Shown: positions 56,508-64,000 of the stretch, piece by piece
Layout of the letters: each line of letters opens with the position of its first letter
How positions within the stretch are numbered: position 1 is the stretch's first letter
Source: Aplectana chamaeleonis
Lineage: Eukaryota; Nematoda; Chromadorea; Rhabditida; Cosmocercidae
DNA length: 64,000 nt
Direction of reading: 5' to 3'
NCBI GenBank assembly: GCA_029168955.1
Contig: JAPDOI010000138.1
Span: 914,501 to 978,500, forward strand
Made by a program: the position numbers and the translations under genes
Notes under the pieces: generated by a model
The model's input: the letters and a program-made list of their open reading frames with translations, nothing else
Database searches by the model: none
What the model was told of the DNA's origin: nothing

Positions 56508-57281
56508 ATGTTCAACATACGCGTGGTGGATCTGTGGAGTCGACGTTATGAAGATTCATCAAACGGACATCAATCACTCCACGGTGTTTTTTCGTATTGG
56601 GAGTGTAATTGGCTGGCTGCTACACTCCTCTGTATTCTACTTCTACGAGCTGGCATCGAGAGGAATCCGGGACCGCGCAGCAAGACACCCAGATATCCCT
56701 GCTGTCACTGCGGGCTATCTGCCCAACATGCAAGCATTCAATGTGGTGGTTGCCTTGGCTAGGTGCACCTCAAATGTTCGGGATTGTCCAGCTATGATGA
56801 CTACACTTATGCTTATTGTTGTATGTCTTGCTCTGTAAATCCTCCTAGGGTTCCTCAGGGTCTTCGCATTTACCAACTCAATATCAATGGCCTGCGTGCC
56901 AAAAATGCTGAACTCACAGTGTATGTAGGTCACACTCAACCTGATGTCATCCTCCTGCAGGAGACCAAGCTTAGCACATCTTCCTCCTCCCTCCCCAGTC
57001 TCCCCGGTTATTTATCCTATCATATTCCACGTACTTCCCATGGTGGTGGTGCTTCAACATTTGTAAAATCTTCTATACCTTCTCACCTAATTGATCTACC
57101 CACTGATGATGTTGTTGAAAGTCTTGGTGTTCATATTGCATTACAAAGTGGCGCCCTTGATATTGTCAACGTCTATATACCCCAATCCGCGTCCTGTCCT
57201 AACGCGTTTGACCCCTCAAATTACTTACACACTGTTCATACTGCCTTGTCATCTACTTCGGTTATAGTACATAGCTGGTGA
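56508..57281 (+). pseudogene. Retrotransposon N-terminus: 2A-like motif, PHD-like finger, start of endonuclease
   Basis: From ATG 56508 the frame reads a hydrophobic run (WLAATLLCILLL) directly followed by GIERNPGP (codons 56652-56675). This matches the core of 2A-like ribosome-skipping peptides (D/G-x-E-x-NPGP) found at the N-terminus of several non-LTR elements. Next is a Cys/His array CCHCGLSAQH, QCGGC, HLKCSGLS and CMSC, typical of a PHD-type finger. The conserved Trp position within it is a TAG stop (56760-56762). The frame then stays open through the endonuclease start: RIYQLNINGLRAKN, VILLQETKL (catalytic Glu) and GGGASTFVK. It is lost at about 57270 by a 4-bp insertion before GDFNAHSPSW (57277-57306). 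Confidence 0.85.
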
Positions 57282-58250
57282 TTTCAATGCTCATTCTCCT
57301 TCGTGGTTCTCTCCTCTAGAGCCTAACAATAAAGGTGAGCTCATTGAATTATTCGCTGATGATTGTGATCTTGTGCCTATACATGAGGATTCTCCCACTC
57401 GTCTTCCGGCAGTGGGTCCTCACCCGATATCACCTTTGTATCATCCTCGCTAGCTATCTCCTGTAACTGGTCTACCGATGTGGCCCTGGCCTGTGATCAT
57501 GTTCCCACAACTGCGGCATTGGATTTGTCACTTAATAGCTTGCTTGCTCCGTTTTCTGGCTCTCGTTGTAAGTCTTATTCTAATTATCGTAAGGCTAACT
57601 GGGACCTATGCAAAGAGATGTTGCTCAGCCAGGTGGCCGACTACCCGAGGAACGGAACAGTCTACGATAAGGAGAAGTTTATCGTCAAAGCCACCGAACG
57701 TGCTTCCAAAGCAGCTATTCCCACTGGACGTGTAAGGACTTTTCACCCAAACGTGCCCAGCAAAGTCCTCGATCTGATCACGATGAGACGACAAGCGAAG
57801 ATCGGACCCCAATGATCCTGCGGTACAACAGCTGTCGGACAACATCATCGAGCTGCTAAATCAACACAAGCAGCAACGCTGGAAAGAGCTAACCGAGTCG
57901 ATTAATTTTGCCGTGGATGCCAGAAAAGCTTGGAACACCTTGAAGCAGCTTTCAGGCAAAAAGATGAGTACTGACCACAACATGCTCGTATTTCCGTCTG
58001 GAAGATTTGAGCACAGATACAAAGCTGCTCGTCTCCTCGGCAAACTTTTACATCTGCATCATCACCTCGAAATATGCAAAACAGACGAACAATGCGAGCA
58101 ATCATTAGCATATGCTATTTCTCCTTCCGCCATTGACAAGATCATAAAGTCGATGGAAAATTCGCCTGCAGAGGGACCTGACGGGATATCGGCTGTTCAT
58201 CTCAAGCTCCTTCCTGATCCCTATTATAAACTGCTCTCTGATCTCATTTA
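57282..58250 (+). pseudogene. Retrotransposon endonuclease end and linker (broken)
   Basis: Continues in shifted frames. GDFNAHSPSW supplies the catalytic Asp/Asn segment; a stop follows near 57452. 57480-57815 reads the linker (NYRKANWDLCKEMLLSQV, FHPNVPSK), and 57913-58250 reads ARKAWNTLKQLSG and SMENSPAEGPDGIS, which is the entry to the RT fingers in this class. At least three frame changes lie in this interval. Confidence 0.75.
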
Positions 58251-58252
58251 TT

Positions 58253-59709
58253 TTGTCATTCAGTTCTGGTGTTATTCCGGCGCGCTGGAAACAAGCTGTC
58301 ATCATTCCCATCGCCAAACCAGGCAAGCCACCGGATAAGTCTGCCTCCCATTGCCCCATCTCCCTCCTTTCCCCCCTTGCCAAGCTTGCTGAAAAAATCG
58401 TCAATCCGCTATTCCAAAACGCCTTACAGCACAACACTCATCAGCATGGTTTCAAAATGGAGCATTCCACCATCACTGCCCTGACATCAATCACCGAGCA
58501 TATCATCGCTGGATTTAATTGCAAGACTCCGGCTAGTAGGAGCCTCGTCGTTGCTATTGATCTCTCGGCTGCGTTTGATAGCGTCAGTATCCCGCTTCTA
58601 TCGAAATCCATACTGGAATCGGAAATGCCCAGGTCTAAAAGATGGATTAATAGCTTTGTCAAAAACCGGTCCATTCGTGTCAAGTTCGACGGACATGTAT
58701 CGTCTTAGGTCCCTTTAAAAGCCGTTTTCCCGCAAGGCGGGGTGTTGTCCCCTCGCTATTTCTGTCTGATATTCCTGAGCCACCAACTGATATTCATCTG
58801 TGCCTGTACGCTGATGACATCACTATCAATTGCATGGACTCAGTTATTAACCGAGCCACTGCCACCATGAACAACTACTGACGGACGTTGGCTGTGTATC
58901 TCACATCAAAGTTGCTGACTGTTTCTGCCTCCAAGTCAAGTGTCACACTATGTACAACGGCTACTATCAAAAATCGGCTTCATCCCAAGGTCATCTGGAA
59001 TGGCTACGAGCTGCCACTGTCTAAGCATCCTCGACTACTGGGAGTCTTCCTGGATCCCTCGCTACGATTTCATGAGAATGGGCGTATACGAGCTGCCTCA
59101 GCCAAATCGCGCAACAACATTCTTCGCGCACTGGCTGGAACTACCTGGGCCAGCACGAAGGAAGTGCTACGTTTGACATACAGGGCCATGGTGCAGCCGG
59201 TCTTGGAATTTGATGCCCCTATATGGACTAGACATCTCTCTGAATCCTCTTGGTGCAGGTTGCAGAGAACACAGAATACTGCCCTCAGGCTTATCACTGG
59301 ATGTCACAAGTCGACGCCCTTTCCGCATCTTCATCAGGAAACCGGCCTACTTCTCGTGAGAGAGCACTGCTTACTCCAGTCTCAGCAATTTCTAATGAGT
59401 ATTGTCAAGAGCCCGGCCCATCCAAATTACCATCTTCTGTCATCTGGCCCCCACCCAAGAAGCATACGCACGCCGCTCAGTGCTTCCCTGTCTGCAGTCG
59501 ATCAACAACGCTGGGCTACATACGAGCTGTCGCGAAGGAGACTCCAGATGGCTGAGCATACGCAGTTCGTTGCAGAGTACCTGTCTGATGCTCAGCCCAA
59601 CTTAATCTATGGTGGCGTGCCCCACGAGTCGACGACAGCGAAGCTGGACTACCGAGACGTACCCGAACAATCCTCGCTGGTCTGCGAGGCGGTCACTCCA
59701 GATATCTAA
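58253..59709 (+). pseudogene. Retrotransposon reverse transcriptase and thumb (broken)
   Basis: 58253-58708 reads IPARWKQAVIIPIAKPGKPP, then SHCPISLLSPLAKLAEKI and VVAIDLSAAFDSV (first catalytic Asp). A TAG at about 58706 and a frame change precede a degenerate FPQGGVLSP motif and LYADDITIN (near 58805; catalytic Asp pair). 58888-59709 is a long open thumb/C-terminal segment with PRLLGVFLDPSLRFHEN, NNILRALAGTTW, RLITGCHK and HLHQETGLL. The next domain, a CCHC-like finger (CPNC, HLFSC), lies in another frame downstream and itself has a TAA. This enzyme is inactive. Confidence 0.88.
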
Positions 59710-59964
59710 AGGCCTACACTCATCGGATTGATCAGTCAGTCCCAGATAAATGCCCCAATTGTGAATGTGCTGGACATGATTAATTTCACCTATTTTCATG
59801 TCCGGTCAGGCTTACAACCTTGTCTGCTCGAGATCTATGGTACAAGCCGTGTGAGATGGCTAGCTTTCTACGCCTCTGAAGCGATGCTCTGTTCATGGCT
59901 GACAAGAAGAAGAAGACCAGGTTGTTCAATAAACTTTGTCGTCGGATAAGAGAGGGCGTCGCTA

Positions 59965-60020
59965 CTAGCCCAAAATTGTGGTGAGCGCGAAGCGCTCACC
60001 AGGATTTGGCTTTGATCTCT
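59965..60020 (-). mobile_element. Helitron-like 3' terminus on the minus strand
   Basis: A perfect hairpin TGGTGAGCGC (59979-59988), loop GAA, GCGCTCACCA (59992-60001). Read on the minus strand it is followed by ten bases (CAATTTTGGG), then CTAG (59968-59965), then T. Hairpin, short spacer, CTRR and a following T is the canonical Helitron 3' end. The flank inside the element (AAACCAAATC-like) resembles 8968-9010 and 32540-32587. No 5' TC end or Rep/helicase was found in this window. Confidence 0.5.
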
Positions 60021-60480
60021 TCCCGCGCGGATGCCCTACAATGAGATCACCTATTCATACCGTCAACAGAGGTATGAGCTGTACACTATTCGACGCGCTG
60101 CAAGAAATTACATATGTGTGCAGCTTTTCATCCCAACTGGTCCCCGCTTTCTAAAGTTATGACCTCTCAAAGTACGCAAAAACGTTCTCCACCACCGCCT
60201 CCGCCTCCGCCTCCGCCTCCGCCTCCGCCTCCGCCTCCGCCTCCGCCTCCGCCTCCGCCTCCACCTCCGTCCGTCGAAAACCATTTTTTTGGAAGGCGTG
60301 GACCAAATCGCTCGAAAATTTGTGACTAGAGGTAATCGGCCACGGGAATGACGAAAATAATTGTCAGAACTCACCATAATGACTTCTGGGCCCCTAACGG
60401 GCGTTTGAAACTCGGAAACCGGCCTCTCAAGAATAGTTTATGAAAATGGTGGGTTTTTCGTTATCAGTCATTGTTTTCTT
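60021..60480. other. Spacer with a (CCGCCT)n hexanucleotide tract
   Basis: 60195-60262 is about eleven copies of CCGCCT. It makes polyproline or poly-arginine open frames that I do not treat as genes. Nothing else was recognised. Confidence 0.6.
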
Positions 60481-61107
60481 AGGCCCCGGTCATAGTTGGA
60501 TGAGCCGACGCCTCCAGCCCGGTCGATACACACAGAATGCATTGGAAATGGGATGCAAAAATCACTCGGTGTATCCCCCCCGCCCCCCCCAACACCCCCC
60601 AACACCCACCCGGTCGATACGTATGAACAACATGGTGAGGTGAAGCTGAGAAAATCACTGGTGTATCCCCCGCACTTCAACACTTCGCACCCCCAACACC
60701 CCGCACCCCGGTCGATACGTATGTTTAAAATGATGGAGTGAAGTTGAGAAAATCACTCGGTGTATCCGACGCGGTCGATATCCATGCAATACGTGGATGA
60801 GAAAATCACCGGGTGGGCGGGTCGAAGATAAAACATTGCGTATCACTAGAAAGCTAACCTTACTGCTACCTCCGTGACTTCACCATACTCGCCTTCACTA
60901 TTTCTCTGAACAGGTGCAATCCTGTTGGCCACGTAATCATCGTCATATCTAGTTGGATGCATCGAGTGATTTTCTCAACCTCACTCCATCATTTTAAACA
61001 TACGTATCGACCGGGGTGGTGTTGGGGGGTGTTGGGGGTGCGGGGCGGGGTGTTGGGGGGTGCGGGGCGGATGCAGATGCAAATAGCGCCAACTATGACC
61101 GGGGCCT
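60481..61107. mobile_element. 627-bp fold-back element with perfect 19-bp ends and G/C runs
   Basis: AGGCCCCGGTCATAGTTGG at 60481-60499 and its exact reverse complement at 61089-61107 bound the element. Inside, CCCGGTCGATACGTATG, GAGAAAATCACTCG and GGTGTATC form direct repeats on the left (60522-60780), and the same block appears inverted on the right (60967-61017). C-runs at 60578-60612 and G-runs at 61013-61070 are complementary in orientation, giving quadruplex-forming potential on opposite strands. No coding capacity; no certain target-site duplication. Confidence 0.75.
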
Positions 61108-61274
61108 TGGACTCCATATAAACACCTTGCTCTTTAGGGTGGTGTACTTTGAACGTCCGGCTCGGAAGAGGACGCTGTGCGGGTTGATGTACTTGACCGC
61201 GGCGCGTATTCGTTCAAAGCGCACCATCGATAAGAAGGCGTCGCAGGATGTGCTGAAGTGTCGGTTGACTATGT
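61108..61274. other. Short spacer before satellite C
   Basis: GC-balanced DNA without recognisable gene or element end. Confidence 0.35.
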
Positions 61275-62965
61275 GAGACCTCAGTAGGGGTGTGCAGGAC
61301 GTCGTAGAATGTGGGCAGGGCCTCAGTAGGAGCATGCAGGACATCATCGAACGTGTGCAGGACCTTAGTAGGAGTGTGCAGGACATCATGGAACGTGTGC
61401 AGGACCCCAGTAGGGGTGTGCAGGACGTCGTAGAATGTGTGCAGGACCTCAGTAGGAGTGTGCAGGACATCATGGAACGTGTGCAAGACCTCAGTAGGAG
61501 TGTGCAGGACATCATGGGACCTGTGCAGGACCTCAGTAGGAGTGTGCAGGACATCATTGTACCTGCGCAGGACCTCAGTAGGAGTGTGCAGGACATCATT
61601 GTACCTGCGCAGGACCTCAGTAGGAGTGTGCAGGACATCATGGAACGTGTGCAGGACCTCAGTAGGAGTGTGCAGGACATCATGGAACGTGCAGGACCGT
61701 AGTAGGAGTGGGCAGGACATCATGGGACGTGTGCAGGACCCCAGTAGGGGTGTGCAGGACGTCGTGGAATGTGTGCAGGGCCTAGTAGGAGTATGCAGGA
61801 CATCATCGAACGTGTGCAGGACCTTAGTAGGAGTGTGCAGGACATATTGGGACCTGTTCAGGACCTCAGTAGGAGTGTGCAGGACATCATGGAACGTGTG
61901 CAAGACCTTAGTAGGAGTGTGCAGGACATCATGGAACGTGTGCAAGACCTTAGTAGGAGTGTGCAGGACATCATGGAACGTGTGCAGGACCTTAGTAAGG
62001 GTGTGCAGGACATCATGGAACAAGTGCAGTATCCCAGCAGGGGTGTGCAGGACATCATGGAATGTGTGCAGGACTTTAGTACGAGTGTGCAGGACATCAT
62101 GAAACGTGTGCAGGACCTGAGTAGGAGTGTGCAGGACATCATGGGACCTGAGCAGGACCCCACTAGGGGTGTGCAGGACATCATGGAACGTGCAGGACCG
62201 TGGTAGGAGTGGGCAGGACATCATGGGACGTGTGCAGGACCCCAGTAGGGGTGTGCAGGACGTAGTGGAATGTGTGCAGGACCTCAGTAGGAGTGTGCAG
62301 GACATCATGGAACGTGTGCAAGACCTTAGTACGAGTGTGCAGGACATCATGGGACCTGTGCAGGACCTCGGTAGGAGTGTGCAGGACATCATGGAACGTG
62401 TGCAAGACCTTAGTAGGAGTGTGCAGGACATCATGGGACCTGTGCAGGACCTCAGTAGGAGTGTGCAGGACATCATGGGACCTGTGCAGGACCTCAGTAG
62501 GAGTGTGCAGGACATCACGGATCGTGTGCAAACCTTAGTAGGAGTGTGCAGGACACCATGGGACCTGTGCAGGACCTCAGTAGGAGTGTGCAGGACATCA
62601 TTGTACGTGTGCAGGACCGTAGTAGAAGTGGGCAGGACATCATGGGACGTGTGCAGGACCCCAGTAGGGGTGTGCAGGATGTGGTAGAATGTGTGCAGGA
62701 CCTCAGTAGGAGTGTGCAGGACATTATGGGACCTGTGCAGCATCCCATTAGGGGTGTGCAGGACGTCGTATAATGTGTGCAGGACCTCAGTAGGAGTGTT
62801 CAGGACATTATGGGACCTGTGCAGGACCCCAGAAGGGGTGTGCAGGACGTCGTAGAATGTGTGCAGGATCTCAGTAGGAGAGTGCAGGACATCATGGAAC
62901 GTGTGCAGGACCTTAGTAGGAGTGTGCAGAACATCAAAGGACGTGCGCAGGACCTCCGTTTAATG
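61275..62965. repeat. Satellite C: 42-bp tandem array (inverted relative of A and B)
   Basis: About 40 units of 42 bp. A unit on the plus strand contains GTGCAGGACATCATGGAACG, TGTGCAGGACC and TCAGTAGGAGT. Variants (ATCATGGGACCTGTGC, CCCCAGTAGGGGTGTGC, GTCGTAGAATGTGTGC) recur as blocks near 61405, 61738, 62238, 62658 and 62823. On the minus strand the unit reads as the 14-residue repeat TFHDVLHTPTEVLH, open for over 1.5 kb; other frames are open too. I regard it as satellite DNA, not a gene. Confidence 0.93.
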
Positions 62966-64000
62966 TCCAGGACACCGTATGCAAGTCATGCCCCCGAATC
63001 AACAAGAGCGATAGGCAAGTGCGCCAGAACAAGGCTATCGTAATCTCACTCGAGTTGGCTCTAAAATTTTCTAAGTTCTGACTCCGAATTCGCTACATCT
63101 TCACCACCGGTTGTGTTGTTTTTCTGCTTTGTAGTCCAGGCAGATCCTCAACTGCTGAACTCTGGAGAAGGACTGTGTGTGAATGAAGACACACCGCTCT
63201 TCACTTCTTTTATCTTTATCATTGATCAATTGGGTATCATCAAATTTGTTTAAGAGAGCCGAATAACATCATTCCTAAGATTACGGTGGTCCTCTTCTGG
63301 CGCACTTAACTATCGTTCGCGCTGGAAATCATTTTCCATTTTTCAGGCTCAATTTTATGACTGAGCCCGGTAGACCACACTGGTAAACTTCGGCGCGTCA
63401 AAAACGTTGGACGATGAGGTTGGAAGGCGTCAAAGATTAATATCCGCCACCAATTCTCACCAGGCATCTTGCGCTTTTTCCTAGAATGTTGGTGCGACCG
63501 TAAGACAACAGGAAAAATAGTTACGGCACGAACTCCACATGCAAAAAAACTCTGAAAATGATTTTGGCGCGAAATTCAAATTCGTATTTACAATGTGTTC
63601 CGATTGATTTTTCTTTAATGAAGAAGGGAGTTGAAAGAAGAATGAAGGTTTTTCATGGGCCCCTCCAACATTTTCGTTCACTAGAGGGGCCAGGCTACGC
63701 AAAAACATGAAAAAATAATATACGGTTTTCTGCGCGTACGATGTCTTTAACTCTCGTTCTTGTTCCGAATCAGACATATGGGCCGGCGCAGACGAGCCAC
63801 GTCAGCAAGAACCGGTGAAGTTTGGCTAGAGCGACTGAGCCTGGGTCTATCCTAGACGGGGTGAGGCCACCCAAGACTCATAGAAATGATGGAAAATTCT
63901 GATAAAAGATGTCTGATACTGCTATCAATCATTGTTTTTATAGAAACTTCATGAAAATACTCCGACTGGTAGCCTTACCAATGGGTGGTTCATTTCACTT
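62966..64000. other. Anonymous right end of the window
   Basis: No element end is recognised. On the minus strand an ATG at 63777 starts a charged peptide MSDSEQERELKTSYAQK, followed by CCGTATAT, a weak donor candidate. It might be a small first exon, but nothing else supports it. Confidence 0.3.

Larger units (their letters stand above)
56472..59950 (+). mobile_element. Inactive Ingi/Vingi-like non-LTR retrotransposon with 2A-like motif
   Basis: Single-ORF-type element, plus strand: N-terminal hydrophobic stretch and 2A-like motif, PHD-like zinc finger, AP-like endonuclease, reverse transcriptase, and C-terminal CCHC-like finger near 59750-59800. Strong Ingi/Vingi traits are the NNILRALAGTTW thumb motif, LQRTQNTALRLITGCHK, and the C-terminal KAYTHRIDQSVPDKCPNC. 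At least one nonsense change and several frame changes interrupt the frame, so the copy is dead. The 3' end is about 59950, with no long poly-A; it abuts a Helitron-like hairpin on the opposite strand. The exact 5' end is unclear. Confidence 0.85.

Noticed and set aside
60108..60377. Polyproline or polyarginine protein
   Set aside because: Entirely explained by the CCGCCT tract.

Overview
This window looks like gene-poor, repeat-dominated DNA from a eukaryote, most likely an invertebrate. There is no bacterial operon structure. The recognisable parts are satellite arrays, non-LTR retrotransposons, DNA transposons with target-site duplications, many large inverted repeats, and a few exon-like fragments with GT/AG splice signals and TTTTCAG acceptors. 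A nematode-like genome would fit (short TTTTCAG acceptors, TTAAAGG-type MITE, abundant fold-back repeats, Vingi- and CR1-type retroelements), but no host gene clear enough to prove a taxon is present. I found no rRNA, tRNA, telomere array or CRISPR.

Layout. 1-5669: satellite A, 42-bp period, almost every unit carrying the CRE palindrome TGACGTCA. 5670-9590: fold-back repeats (6151-6665; 7752-8077), a duplicated segment carrying two copies of an exon-like sequence on the minus strand, and inverted micro-exon copies. 9590-32260: a 22.6-kb satellite of ~60-bp units, each able to form two GAA-triloop hairpins. 32485-32615: hairpin-rich, Helitron-like terminus. 32618-33739: 5'-truncated reverse-transcriptase pseudogene. 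34574-35260: inverted repeat. 35459-36660: satellite B, 42-bp period, invaded by two (CA)n tracts. 36661-46361: mostly anonymous DNA with small hairpin elements, AT-rich tandem repeats and a 2.1-kb TIR transposon (42339-44458, 5-bp TSD). 46370-49224: hAT-like non-autonomous element (8-bp TSD GTAGCGGC) with a nested ~370-bp-arm inverted repeat. 49463-53700: nearly complete but dead CR1/L2-group retrotransposon on the minus strand. 54188-54671: MITE with TTAA duplication. 55222-56300: inverted repeats. 56472-59950: dead Ingi/Vingi-like retrotransposon on the plus strand with a 2A-like motif and a PHD-like finger. 60481-61107: G/C-run-rich fold-back element with perfect 19-bp ends. 61275-62965: satellite C, 42-bp period. 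62966-64000: anonymous.

Two patterns tie the window together. First, the three 42-bp arrays (A, B and, in inverted orientation, C) appear to be diverged relatives: they share a core like CACTTT-YACGRCGTCC, and in the same frame all read as 14-residue repeats beginning TFHDV/TFYGV. Second, perfect hairpins closed by a GAA triloop recur both inside the 60-bp satellite and at three isolated loci; two of those loci have a compensatory base-pair change, as expected of a conserved terminal hairpin. Coding function is limited to decayed transposon proteins; long open frames over the satellites are probably by-products of repeat periods divisible by three.
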